NCBI RefSeq assembly: GCF_001484605.1
Contig: NZ_CP013747.1
Coordinates: 4,216,001-4,280,000, forward strand
Length of the DNA stretch: 64,000 bases
Direction of reading: 5' to 3'
Source of the DNA: Pseudarthrobacter sulfonivorans
GTDB taxonomy: Bacteria > Actinomycetota > Actinomycetes > Actinomycetales > Micrococcaceae
Within the stretch, counting starts at the first letter, position 1. Every line of letters begins with the position of its first letter. Under the pieces are notes generated by a model, which saw nothing but the letters and a program-made list of their open reading frames with translations, was not told the origin of the DNA and did no database searches. Of this stretch, positions 17,584 to 26,000 are shown in pieces. A program made the position numbers and the translations under genes.

Positions 17584-19196
17584 GCCGCCACAGCGTAGCC
17601 CGCGAAGCGTCGCAGCTGGACCGCAGGCTCGAAGCCCTCAATGATGCCCGCGAACTCGCCGAAGGCGTCTTGCCGGATGCTGCACTCGAGGAGGTGTACC
17701 AGCTCCTCGAGCGCGCGAGCTCCCGGCGGTCACTGTCGGCTGATCACACCGTTGTTGGGTTCTTCGGTGCCACCGGCAGCGGAAAATCGTCACTCTTCAA
17801 CGCGGTCAGCGGCGCTGAAATCGCGACGGCGGCCGCCCGCCGGCCCACAACGTCGGAACCTTTGGCTGGTGTCTGGGGAGCGGACGGCAGCGAGCCGTTG
17901 CTGGACTGGCTTGAGGTGGGCAACCGCCACCATGCGGAGCCCGTGGCAGGCTTCGCGGACGAGGGCACGGGGCTGATCTTGCTGGACCTGCCGGACTTCG
18001 ATTCCACCAGGGCCGCGAACCGCGAGATCGTGGAGCGCATGGTTGGCCTGGTTGATGTCCTGGTCTGGGTCCTGGATCCGCAAAAGTACGCCGATGCGGC
18101 GGTCCACAACGATTTCCTGGCGCCCCTGTCCGCCCATGGCGCCGTGACCCTGGTGGTCCTCAACCAGGTGGACCGGTTGCCCGAACGGGACGTGCAGCCT
18201 GTGCTCGAGTCCTTGAAAGGGATCCTTGCCCGCGACGGGCTGGGCAAGGTTCAGGTCCTGGGCGCATCCGCCCTGAAGGGCACCGGTGTGGACAAGGTCC
18301 GCAGCGCGATCCGCGGTGTTGTGGTGCAGCGCCAGGCACTTTCGCAGCGGCTTGCCGCGGATGTTTCGCGGGCCTCCGGGCAGCTCCGGGAAGCCGCCGG
18401 CGCCGGGGAAGCCGCCGGTGTCAGGCCGGCGTCGAAAACCCGCCTTACCGATGAGCTGGCAACGGCCGCCAACGTGCCCGTGGTGGTGGACGCAGTCGCC
18501 CGGTCCTACCGCATCGAGTCGACGCGCCGCACAGGGTGGCCGGTGACGCGGTGGCTGGTGCGGTTCCGGCCTGATCCGCTCCGCCGGCTCAATCTGAGAA
18601 GTTCTTCTCCGTCCCAGCTTAACCGGACCTCGCTCCCGGCCGCGGGCGCCCCGGAACGTGCCCGGACGGATGCTGCTGTCCGTGAGTTTGCGGATGCGGC
18701 GAGTGCGGGCGCACCCGGACCGTGGCGTGCCGCCATCAGGGGTGCTGCCCGGGAAGGGCGGGAGGCGTTGCCGGATGCCTTGGACCAGGCCATCGCAGGC
18801 ACGGACCTGATGGCGTCCCGGAAGTCCTGGTGGTGGGGCGTGTTCAACGTGGTCCAGTGGCTCGCGCTGCTGACAGTCCTGGGCGGCCTGGGCTGGCTGG
18901 GTGGGCTGGCCGGGCTCGGCTATCTCCAGCTGCCCGTGCCGGAGGTTCCCAAGGTGGAGGGCTGGCCGGTGCCGACGCTGTTGATTGGCGGCGGTGTGGT
19001 GCTGGGGATCTTCCTGGCGCTGACTGGAAAATTCATTGGGTCAGGAGCCGCGAGGGCGCGCGCAGCCCGGGCCAGGAAACGGCTGCGGGCAGCGGTGGGC
19101 GGAGTTGCCCGGGACTTCGTGGTGGAGCCGGTTGAAATTGAGGTCAGCAGGCTCGCGTCCTTCAACGCCGCACTGAAGGTTGCGGGCGGAAACTAA
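17580..19196 (+). CDS. dynamin-like/YfjP-type GTPase, second of a coupled pair
   Basis: This 538-residue GTPase has G1 GATGSGKSS (about residues 62-70), G3 DLPDFDS and a canonical G4 NQVD, so nucleotide binding looks more complete than in its partner. Two hydrophobic segments lie near residues 420-450 and 462-482, and a basic region precedes the C-terminus. The ATG at 17580 overlaps the preceding stop, so a 1:1 complex with the first GTPase is likely. Membrane-bound paired GTPases of this sort are known to form heteromers in other bacteria. Applying that here is inference. Confidence 0.8.
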   Translation: MSRHSVAREASQLDRRLEALNDARELAEGVLPDAALEEVYQLLERASSRRSLSADHTVVGFFGATGSGKSSLFNAVSGAEIATAAARRPTTSEPLAGVWGADGSEPLLDWLEVGNRHHAEPVAGFADEGTGLILLDLPDFDSTRAANREIVERMVGLVDVLVWVLDPQKYADAAVHNDFLAPLSAHGAVTLVVLNQVDRLPERDVQPVLESLKGILARDGLGKVQVLGASALKGTGVDKVRSAIRGVVVQRQALSQRLAADVSRASGQLREAAGAGEAAGVRPASKTRLTDELATAANVPVVVDAVARSYRIESTRRTGWPVTRWLVRFRPDPLRRLNLRSSSPSQLNRTSLPAAGAPERARTDAAVREFADAASAGAPGPWRAAIRGAAREGREALPDALDQAIAGTDLMASRKSWWWGVFNVVQWLALLTVLGGLGWLGGLAGLGYLQLPVPEVPKVEGWPVPTLLIGGGVVLGIFLALTGKFIGSGAARARAARARKRLRAAVGGVARDFVVEPVEIEVSRLASFNAALKVAGGN

Positions 19197-19201
19197 GGTA
19201 G

Positions 19202-19741
19202 TTACGCCAGTGCGGTTGCGGCGTCCCTGACCTTGATCAGCGTCCGCAGGTTCCGGGTGGTAGTGGTTGCCTTGAACCTGGCCTTGGACGAAATCTTGCT
19301 GAACGGGCTGTCCAACGTCCCGCCGGCCGGAGCCAGCCAGGCCAATGCCTCCGGGCCGAGGCGATTCTGCTGGGTACCCTCAAAGGCTGCGCCGGCGGCT
19401 TCAAGCTCATCGAGCATGGCGGTGTCCGATGCCAGCGTGATGTAGGTGTGAGTTGCCTTGTCGTCTGCCGGATACGGGCAGGCCGCCACGAGTTCGGAGA
19501 CCCGCCGTGCCGTGAGGACAACCACCCAGGCGTCGTAGCCGAAGGCGTCACGCAGGCACGATTCAAACGTCTGCTTGACCGCGGCAGGATCCTCGTCGCT
19601 GGCAAGCACCACATTGCCGCTGGCCAGCAGTGTCTTGACGTCCGCGAACCCCTGCGATGCAAGCGCAGTCTTGAGGTCCGCCATCTTGATGTTGATCCCG
19701 CCGACATTTATCCCGCGGAGGAAGACTGCGTAGCTGTTCAT
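19202..19741 (-). CDS. DUF1697 domain protein
   Basis: This 179-residue cytoplasmic protein has the family landmarks YAVFLRGINVGG at the N-terminus, LLASGNVVLAS, and a C-terminal KATTTTRNLRTLIKV segment. DUF1697 proteins are widespread and structurally known, but their biochemical role is not established. The gene is convergent with the GTPase pair and ends 5 bases from it. ATG at 19741. Confidence 0.9.
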   Translation of the reverse strand: MNSYAVFLRGINVGGINIKMADLKTALASQGFADVKTLLASGNVVLASDEDPAAVKQTFESCLRDAFGYDAWVVVLTARRVSELVAACPYPADDKATHTYITLASDTAMLDELEAAGAAFEGTQQNRLGPEALAWLAPAGGTLDSPFSKISSKARFKATTTTRNLRTLIKVRDAATALA

Positions 19742-19787
19742 GCCGACAGCCTAGCCGGGGCACCCAGGCCTGGACGGAGGCGAGCCT

Positions 19788-20507
19788 TCAGTCGTTGCCC
19801 TTGCGCAGGGCCTCGGTGAGGATCCGCGCGGCGTTGCAAACCACCTCGGCGTGGAGGCGGCCCGGCTGGCGCGTGAGCCGCTCGATGGGGCCGGAGATCG
19901 AGACCGCGGCGATCACGCGTCCGGACGGTCCCCGGACCGGTGCCGAGACTGAGGCGACCCCGGGCTCGCGTTCGCCGAGGCTCTGTCCCCAGCCCCGCCG
20001 TCGTACGCCTGCCAGCACCGTGGGCGTGAAACGGGCGGCCTGCAGGCCCTCAAGAAGCCGGTCGTGGTCTTCCCAGGCGAGCAGCACTTGGGCTGCGGAG
20101 CCGGCCTTCATGGAGAGTTTGGTACCGACAGGGATGGTGTCGCGCAGGCCGATGGGGCGTTCCGCGGAGGCGACGCAGATGCGCCATTCTCCTTGGCGGC
20201 GGAAGATCTGGGAGCTTTCGCCGGTGGCGTCGCGCAGCTGCATCAGGACCGGCCCGGCGGAAGCGATGAGTCGGTCCTCACCCGCGGCTGAGGCAAGCTC
20301 CACCAGGCGGCTTCCGAGGACGAACCGGCCCTGGATGTCGCGGCTTACGAGCCGGTGATGGATCAGGGCCAGGGCGAGCCTGTGCACGGTGGGCCGGGCC
20401 AGGCCCGTGGCGGCCACCAGCTGTGCCAGCGTGGTGGGTCCGGCCTCCAATGCATCAAGCACATGGGCCGCTTTATCAATGACGCCGACTCCACTAGAAT
20501 TGTCCAT
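19788..20507 (-). CDS. ltbR: IclR-family regulator of leucine synthesis (LtbR/NdgR/AreB type)
   Basis: This 239-residue IclR regulator starts MDNSSGVGVIDKAAHVLDALE, the hallmark N-terminus of actinobacterial NdgR/AreB/LtbR proteins. It has an N-terminal winged helix (LAQLVAATGLARPTVHRLA) and a C-terminal effector domain ending in GREPGVASVSAPVRGP-like and ISGPIERLT segments. It is divergent from leuC. Related proteins are known to control leuB/leuCD and other amino acid genes. I took the ATG at 20507, because the in-frame ATG at 20528 would place coding sequence over the shared palindrome and is not seen in family N-termini. Autoregulation is likely from the operator position. Confidence 0.92.
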   Translation of the reverse strand: MDNSSGVGVIDKAAHVLDALEAGPTTLAQLVAATGLARPTVHRLALALIHHRLVSRDIQGRFVLGSRLVELASAAGEDRLIASAGPVLMQLRDATGESSQIFRRQGEWRICVASAERPIGLRDTIPVGTKLSMKAGSAAQVLLAWEDHDRLLEGLQAARFTPTVLAGVRRRGWGQSLGEREPGVASVSAPVRGPSGRVIAAVSISGPIERLTRQPGRLHAEVVCNAARILTEALRKGND

Positions 20508-20521
20508 GTAATGATATTGCC

Positions 20522-20538
20522 GTCTCATTATCTGAGAT
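20522..20538. promoter_or_regulatory. GTCTCA-N5-TGAGAT palindrome between ltbR and leuC
   Basis: GTCTCA (20522-20527) and TGAGAT (20533-20538) form an inverted repeat that matches the one before leuB at all but the last base. It lies about where the -35 of the leuC promoter should be (candidate -10 CATAAT at 20558-20563). An overlapping second inverted repeat, TAATGA-N10-TCATTA (20509-20530), runs toward the regulator start codon. Confidence 0.55.
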
Positions 20539-20560
20539 GCAAATCTTTGGGCTGGCACAT

Positions 20561-20588
20561 AATGCAGCCCTGCTGGTTCAGTGGAACC
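20561..20588 (+). promoter_or_regulatory. leuC leader element shared with ilvE
   Basis: AATGCAGCCCTGC, one extra T, then GGTTCAGTG and GAACC form a block that matches the ilvE leader (7781-7809) at all but one of the first 22 aligned positions apart from the extra T. GGTTC (20575-20579) and GAACC (20584-20588) can pair. It starts at the end of the candidate -10 and is therefore probably in the 5' leader of the transcript. Confidence 0.55.
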
Positions 20589-20614
20589 AAACAGCCAAAC
20601 AGCAGTGAAGGGAG

Positions 20615-22075
20615 ATGGCCGTGGCAAAGACACTGGCCGAGAAAGTCTGGGACGCACATGTGGTGCGCAAAGGCGAGGGCGAAGGAGCCAACGCCCAGCC
20701 CGACCTTCTCTTCATTGACCTTCACCTTGTCCATGAGGTGACGTCTCCGCAGGCATTTGAGGGCCTGCGGCTGGCGGGCCGCAAGCTGCGCCGCCCGGAC
20801 CTCACCATCGCCACGGAGGACCACAACACTCCCACGCTGGACATCGACAAGCCCATTGCCGATCTCACCAGCCGCACGCAGATCCAGACGCTGCGCAACA
20901 ACTGCGCGGAGTTCGGCGTCCGCCTGCACTCGCTCGGCGACGCGGAACAGGGCATTGTGCACGTGGTTGGCCCGCAGCTTGGCCTCACGCAGCCTGGCAT
21001 GACCGTTGTCTGCGGAGACTCCCACACGTCCACCCATGGCGCGTTCGGTGCCCTGGCCATGGGAATCGGCACGTCCGAAGTGGAGCACGTCATGGCCACC
21101 CAGACGCTGTCCCTGAAGCCGTTCAAAACCATGGCCATCAACGTCGAAGGCACGCTGCGCCCGGGCGTTACCGCCAAGGACATCATCCTGGCCGTGATTG
21201 CCAAGATCGGCACTGGCGGAGGCCAGGGCTACGTCCTGGAATACCGCGGTTCCGCCATCCGCGCGCTGTCCATGGAAGCCCGCATGACCATCTGTAACAT
21301 GTCCATCGAAGCCGGTGCCCGCGCCGGCCTGGTGGCCCCGGACCAGATCACCTACGACTACATGAATGGCCGCCCGCACGCGCCACAGGGCGCCGAATGG
21401 GATGCCGCCGTCGAGTACTGGAACACGCTGAGGACCGACGACGACGCCACGTTCGACGTGGAGGTGGCCCTGGACGCCGACACGCTGGAGCCGTTCGTCA
21501 CCTGGGGCACAAACCCAGGGCAGGGTGTTTCGCTTTCCGCCAAGGTGCCGTCCCCGGAGGACTTCGGCGACGAAAACGCCAAGGCTGCCGCCGAACGCGC
21601 CCTGCAGTACATGGGACTGACCGCCGGTACGCCCATGAAAGACATCCGGGTGGACACGGTCTTCCTGGGCTCCTGCACCAACTCGCGCATGGAGGACCTC
21701 CGGGCCGCTGCCGACATCATCCGCGGGCGCCAGAAGGACCCCAACATCCGGATGCTGGTGGTGCCCGGTTCGGCCCGCGTGCGGCTGGAAGCAGAGGCCG
21801 AAGGCCTGGACAAGGTCTTCAAGGACTTCGGCGCCGAGTGGCGCTTCGCCGGCTGCTCGATGTGCCTGGGCATGAACCCGGACCAGCTGGAGGTGGGCGA
21901 GCGTTGCGCCTCGACGTCCAACCGAAACTTCGAAGGCCGTCAGGGCAAGGGAGGCCGCACTCACCTGGTATCGCCGGTGGTGGCAGCGGCCACGGCCATC
22001 CGTGGCACCCTGAGTTCGCCGTCGGACCTCGATCCGGCTCCCGAATCCGCCGCCATCCGCACCGACGCAGCCTAG
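20615..22075 (+). CDS. leuC: 3-isopropylmalate dehydratase large subunit
   Basis: With LeuD this forms isopropylmalate isomerase, a [4Fe-4S] enzyme that converts 2- to 3-isopropylmalate. The 486-residue protein shows [17 protein letters not shown], the cluster ligand region [13 protein letters not shown], and the paired-cysteine motif [11 protein letters not shown], so all three cluster cysteines are present. The ATG at 20615 follows AGGGAG. leuD follows after 9 bases. Regulation is likely through the palindrome and leader described upstream. Confidence 0.97.
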   Translation: MAVAKTLAEKVWDAHVVRKGEGEGANAQPDLLFIDLHLVHEVTSPQAFEGLRLAGRKLRRPDLTIATEDHNTPTLDIDKPIADLTSRTQIQTLRNNCAEFGVRLHSLGDAEQGIVHVVGPQLGLTQPGMTVVCGDSHTSTHGAFGALAMGIGTSEVEHVMATQTLSLKPFKTMAINVEGTLRPGVTAKDIILAVIAKIGTGGGQGYVLEYRGSAIRALSMEARMTICNMSIEAGARAGLVAPDQITYDYMNGRPHAPQGAEWDAAVEYWNTLRTDDDATFDVEVALDADTLEPFVTWGTNPGQGVSLSAKVPSPEDFGDENAKAAAERALQYMGLTAGTPMKDIRVDTVFLGSCTNSRMEDLRAAADIIRGRQKDPNIRMLVVPGSARVRLEAEAEGLDKVFKDFGAEWRFAGCSMCLGMNPDQLEVGERCASTSNRNFEGRQGKGGRTHLVSPVVAAATAIRGTLSSPSDLDPAPESAAIRTDAA

Positions 22076-22084
22076 GAGGCCGCC

Positions 22085-22687
22085 ATGGAAAAGTTCACCA
22101 CCCACACCGGCATCGGCGTGCCGCTGCGCCAGAGCAACGTTGACACGGACCAGATCATCCCCGCGGTCTACCTCAAGCGGATCACCCGCACCGGCTTCGA
22201 GGACGCACTGTTCTCCGCCTGGCGCAAGGACCCGGCCTTCATCCTGAACCAGGCGCCGTTCAACGCCGGCTCCGTCCTGGTGGCGGGCCCGGATTTCGGC
22301 ACCGGTTCGTCCCGTGAACACGCCGTCTGGGCGCTGAAGGACTACGGCTTCAAGACAGTCCTGTCGTCCCGTTTCGCTGATATTTTCCGCGGCAACTCCG
22401 GCAAGCAGGGTCTGCTGGCCGCCGAGCTCGCCCAGGACGACATCGAGCTGATCTGGAAAGAGCTCGAGAACGCTCCCGGCACCGAAGTCACCGTTGATCT
22501 CGTCTCCAAGACTGTCATCTGCGGCACCATCGTGGCACCCTTTGAAATCGACGATTACACGCGCTGGCGCCTCCTGGAGGGCCTGGACGACATTGGCCTG
22601 ACACTCCAGCACGAAGAGGACATCACTGCCTTCGAGACCACCCGTCCGGCCTTTATGCCCACAACGCTTCCGGCCCGCCTTTCCTGA
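22085..22687 (+). CDS. leuD: 3-isopropylmalate dehydratase small subunit
   Basis: This 200-residue swivel-domain partner of LeuC has [15 protein letters not shown] near the N-terminus, the [17 protein letters not shown] motif and the conserved [11 protein letters not shown] loop. The start follows AGGAGGCC, a strong ribosome binding site. It is co-transcribed with leuC. Confidence 0.97.
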   Translation: MEKFTTHTGIGVPLRQSNVDTDQIIPAVYLKRITRTGFEDALFSAWRKDPAFILNQAPFNAGSVLVAGPDFGTGSSREHAVWALKDYGFKTVLSSRFADIFRGNSGKQGLLAAELAQDDIELIWKELENAPGTEVTVDLVSKTVICGTIVAPFEIDDYTRWRLLEGLDDIGLTLQHEEDITAFETTRPAFMPTTLPARLS

Positions 22688-22845
22688 GCGGGAGCGCGGA
22701 ATTTCCCGCCCCGGACGGAGCCGCCTGTACGGCGCCGCGCCGGAGGCTTTCGGCGCCCGTATTTCGGTTCGGTAACGCAACCTCCTATGCTTAGCTGGAG
22801 CCTTTGCAAGGATTTTGGGGCGAGTAATCGTAAGGAAACCGGTAT

Positions 22846-24171
22846 ATGAGTAGTGTTCTGACAATCCGCGGCGGAGTCCCGCTTACAGGCCGCGTCAGCG
22901 TCCGGGGGGCCAAAAACCTTGTTCCCAAGGCCATGGTGGCAGCATTACTGGGCAACGAGCCGTCGGTGTTGCGGAACGTTCCGGAGATCAAGGACGTCGA
23001 GGTTGTCACCTCGCTCCTGCAGCTGCACGGAGTGACGGTGGTCAAGGATCCCGTCAGCGGTGACCTCACCCTGGATCCGAAGGCGGCCAAAACCGCCCCG
23101 AGCACGGCGATCGATGCCCACGCCGGTGATTCGCGGATCCCCATCCTGCTCTGCGGACCCCTGATCCATGCGATCGGTGAGGCCTTCATTCCGGACCTTG
23201 GCGGCTGCAAGATCGGCGACCGGCCCATCGACTACCACCTGAACGTGCTCCGCCAGTTCGGCGCCGTGGTGGAAAAGCGCCCGGGCGGCATTCACATCTC
23301 TGCGCCCAAGGGCCTGCATGGCGCCAAGATCAATCTGCCCTACCCCTCGGTGGGTGCCACGGAGCAGGTGCTGCTCAGCGCCACCCGCGCCGAAGGGATC
23401 ACGGAGCTTTCCGGCGCCGCCACGGAACCTGAGATCATCGACCTCATCGCAGTGCTGCAGAAGATGGGCGCCATCATCAGCGTCCAGACCGACCGGACCA
23501 TCCGCATTGAAGGCGTCCGGGACCTGGGCGGCTACAACCACCGCGCACTCTCGGACCGCAACGAATCGGCGTCGTGGGCTTCGGCAGCACTGGTGACCCG
23601 CGGTGACATCTTCGTCGAAGGCGCCTCGCAGCGGGACATGATGACCTTCCTGAATACCTACCGGAAGGTAGGCGGCGGCATGGACATCGGCGAGGACGGC
23701 ATCCGCTTCTACCACCGGGGCGGCAAGCTCAACCCGCTGGTCCTGGAAACGGATGTGCACCCCGGCTTTATGACCGACTGGCAGCAGCCGCTGGTGGTGG
23801 CACTGACCCAGGCCGAAGGCGTCTCGATCGTCCACGAGACCGTCTACGAAAACAGGTTCGGCTTCACCGATGCGCTCATCCGGATGGGAGCCAGCATCCA
23901 GGTGCACCGCGAGTGCCTGGGCAGCGTGCCGTGCCGCTTCGGCCAGCGCAACTTCCTCCACTCCGCCGTCATCTCCGGTCCCACCCAGCTCAAGGGCGCC
24001 GACATCGACGTACCGGACCTGCGTGGCGGCTTCAGCCACCTGATCGCGGCGCTGGCCGCTTCGGGCACGTCGCGCGTGACCGGGATCGACATCATCAACC
24101 GCGGCTACGAACGTTTCACCGAAAAGCTGTCCGGCCTCGGCGCCGACTTCGACATCACCTCGACAAAGTAG
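22846..24171 (+). CDS. murA: UDP-N-acetylglucosamine 1-carboxyvinyltransferase
   Basis: This enzyme transfers enolpyruvate from PEP to UDP-GlcNAc, the first committed step of peptidoglycan synthesis. The 441-residue protein keeps the KN pair in VRGAKNLVPK and has the active-site cysteine at about residue 121 in LGGCKIGDRP, so fosfomycin-type chemistry at this Cys is possible (mycobacteria carry Asp here). The internal repeat of the two-domain EPSP-synthase fold is clear (DIDVPDLRGGFSHLIAALAA). It is followed by plsC, gpsA and ddl, an envelope-building run. Confidence 0.95.
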   Translation: MSSVLTIRGGVPLTGRVSVRGAKNLVPKAMVAALLGNEPSVLRNVPEIKDVEVVTSLLQLHGVTVVKDPVSGDLTLDPKAAKTAPSTAIDAHAGDSRIPILLCGPLIHAIGEAFIPDLGGCKIGDRPIDYHLNVLRQFGAVVEKRPGGIHISAPKGLHGAKINLPYPSVGATEQVLLSATRAEGITELSGAATEPEIIDLIAVLQKMGAIISVQTDRTIRIEGVRDLGGYNHRALSDRNESASWASAALVTRGDIFVEGASQRDMMTFLNTYRKVGGGMDIGEDGIRFYHRGGKLNPLVLETDVHPGFMTDWQQPLVVALTQAEGVSIVHETVYENRFGFTDALIRMGASIQVHRECLGSVPCRFGQRNFLHSAVISGPTQLKGADIDVPDLRGGFSHLIAALAASGTSRVTGIDIINRGYERFTEKLSGLGADFDITSTK

Positions 24172-24181
24172 CGGTGGGTAC

Positions 24182-24949
24182 GTGAAGGAAACGGCCAAGA
24201 GCCAGGCCACATTCGTTGTGGTCGCGGCCATAGTGCGCACGGTGCTGAACGCAATGATGAACAAGAAGTGGGAAGGCCTCGAGAACCTCCCCGCCGGCGG
24301 GTTTATTGCCGCGCCTAACCATTGCACGGAAATCGATCCGCTGATCGTGGGGCACATTCTCTACAACCAGAACCGCGCCCCGCACTTCCTGGCGAAGGCC
24401 GGGCTGTTCAAGGTTCCCGTCCTGGGCGCGGTCCTGCGGGCCACCCGGCAGATCCCGGTGGAACGCTCGACGGCGGGAGCGAACCGCTCGCTGCAGCTCG
24501 CCCAGGAGATTGTGGCGGACGGCGGGGCCATCATCATCTACCCCGAAGGCACACTCACCCGCGATCCCGCGCTGTGGCCGATGAAGGGCCACACCGGCGC
24601 TGCCCGCCTTGCCTTGGAAGGCGGCATTCCCGTGGTACCGATCGCGCACTGGGGCGCCCATGAGGTGTTCCCGCGTTATGCGAAGCGGTTCCACCTTTTC
24701 CCGCGCAGGACGTCCAGGGTGATGGTGGGCAAGCCCGTTGACCTCAGCCAGTTCATGGGCCGGCCACTGGACAAAGCAACGCTGACCGCGGCTACCGAGA
24801 AGATCATGGATGCCGTGACCGGTTTGCTGGCCGACATCCGCGGGGAGGAGCCGCCCGCTGAACGCTGGGACCCTTCCAAGCACAATCAAGCCACGCACGG
24901 TCGCTTCGTTGTGCGGGAAAATCCTGACGACGCTGCGGATGCCACCTGA
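24182..24949 (+). CDS. plsC: 1-acyl-sn-glycerol-3-phosphate acyltransferase
   Basis: This 255-residue membrane-associated acyltransferase makes phosphatidic acid. The NHx4D motif reads NHCTEIDPL (about residues 42-50), with the acceptor motif YPEGTLTRD further on. A hydrophobic N-terminal segment probably contacts the membrane. The GTG start at 24182 lies 10 bases after murA. The stop overlaps the gpsA start, and GpsA makes glycerol-3-phosphate for the same pathway. Confidence 0.92.
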   Translation: MKETAKSQATFVVVAAIVRTVLNAMMNKKWEGLENLPAGGFIAAPNHCTEIDPLIVGHILYNQNRAPHFLAKAGLFKVPVLGAVLRATRQIPVERSTAGANRSLQLAQEIVADGGAIIIYPEGTLTRDPALWPMKGHTGAARLALEGGIPVVPIAHWGAHEVFPRYAKRFHLFPRRTSRVMVGKPVDLSQFMGRPLDKATLTAATEKIMDAVTGLLADIRGEEPPAERWDPSKHNQATHGRFVVRENPDDAADAT

Positions 24950-25998
24950 TGGCTGACGGAAGCCGTCAGGGTTCCGCCCGGTCTGTCGCCGTCCTGGGCG
25001 CCGGTTCCTGGGGTACCACGTTCGCCAAGATCCTCGCCGACGCGGCTCGGGCAGCGGGGGAACAGCGGAGCATCCGGATCTGGGGCCGACGCAGCGAAGT
25101 GGTGGAGCAGATCAACAGCACGCACCGAAACGTCCAGTACCTGAAGGACACAGAGCTGCCGCCCAGCATCACAGCGTCCACAGACGTCAGCGACGTGCTG
25201 GCGGGCGCGGACCTGGTGGTCCTGGCCGTTCCTGCACAGTCACTGCGACTCCAGCTCCGTGAATGGAAGCCGCTGATCGCCGCTGACGCCATGGTGGTGT
25301 CCCTGATGAAGGGCCTGGAGCTCGGCACGGACTCCCGGATGAGTGAGGTGATCAGCGACGAACTGGGGATTCCCAAGGACCGCATTGCCGTGGTTTCCGG
25401 TCCCAACCTGGCCATGGAGATCGCCCGGGAGGAACCGACTGCTTCTGTGGTGGCCTGTTCCGATGCGGCGGCCGCGGGCTGGATCGCGAGGAGCTGCACC
25501 GCACCGTACTTCCGTCCGTACACCACGGCGGATGTCGTCGGCGTGGAAATTGGCGGCATCGTCAAGAACGTCATAGCACTGGCCGTGGGCATCTGTGAAG
25601 GTAAACAGATGGGGGACAACACCAAGGCCTCCGTGATCACCCGGGGTTTGGCCGAAACATCCAGGCTCGCCCTTGCCCTTGGTGGCGAGGCACGGACCAT
25701 GGCCGGGCTGGCAGGCCTGGGGGATCTGGTGGCGACGTGTTCCTCGCCTCTGTCGCGAAACCATACGGCCGGCCGGATGCTGGGCCAGGGACTTACCCTT
25801 GAGCAGTTGGCGCAGCAGATGACACAAACAGCCGAAGGCATCAAATCCGGCCAGGCTGTGCATGAACTTGCGGGGAAACTGGGCGTCGAAATGCCCATCA
25901 CTGCCGCCGTCGTAGCCGTCCTGGCCGGCAAACTGTCCGTTGACCAACTGGGGCCGCTGCTGCTGGCACGGGACCTGAAACCCGAAGGCGATTACTGA
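24949..25998 (+). CDS. gpsA: glycerol-3-phosphate dehydrogenase [NAD(P)+]
   Basis: This enzyme reduces dihydroxyacetone phosphate to sn-glycerol-3-phosphate for phospholipid synthesis. The 349-residue protein has the dinucleotide motif VLGAGSWGTTFAKILA near residue 16, SGPNLAMEIAREEP, the catalytic Lys in GGIVKNVIALAVG, and LGDLVATCSSPLSRN. The start overlaps the plsC stop (TGATG). ddl follows after 2 bases. Confidence 0.96.
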   Translation: MADGSRQGSARSVAVLGAGSWGTTFAKILADAARAAGEQRSIRIWGRRSEVVEQINSTHRNVQYLKDTELPPSITASTDVSDVLAGADLVVLAVPAQSLRLQLREWKPLIAADAMVVSLMKGLELGTDSRMSEVISDELGIPKDRIAVVSGPNLAMEIAREEPTASVVACSDAAAAGWIARSCTAPYFRPYTTADVVGVEIGGIVKNVIALAVGICEGKQMGDNTKASVITRGLAETSRLALALGGEARTMAGLAGLGDLVATCSSPLSRNHTAGRMLGQGLTLEQLAQQMTQTAEGIKSGQAVHELAGKLGVEMPITAAVVAVLAGKLSVDQLGPLLLARDLKPEGDY

Positions 25999-26000
25999 CG

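Noticed and set aside
20528..22864. Open frame of 778 codons on the minus strand opposite leuC and leuD
   Set aside because: It is antisense to two clearly coding genes, with no recognisable domain. His/Val/Gly-rich composition is typical of a reverse-frame shadow.
22945..24357. Open frame of 470 codons on the minus strand opposite murA
   Set aside because: Antisense to murA with no family motifs.
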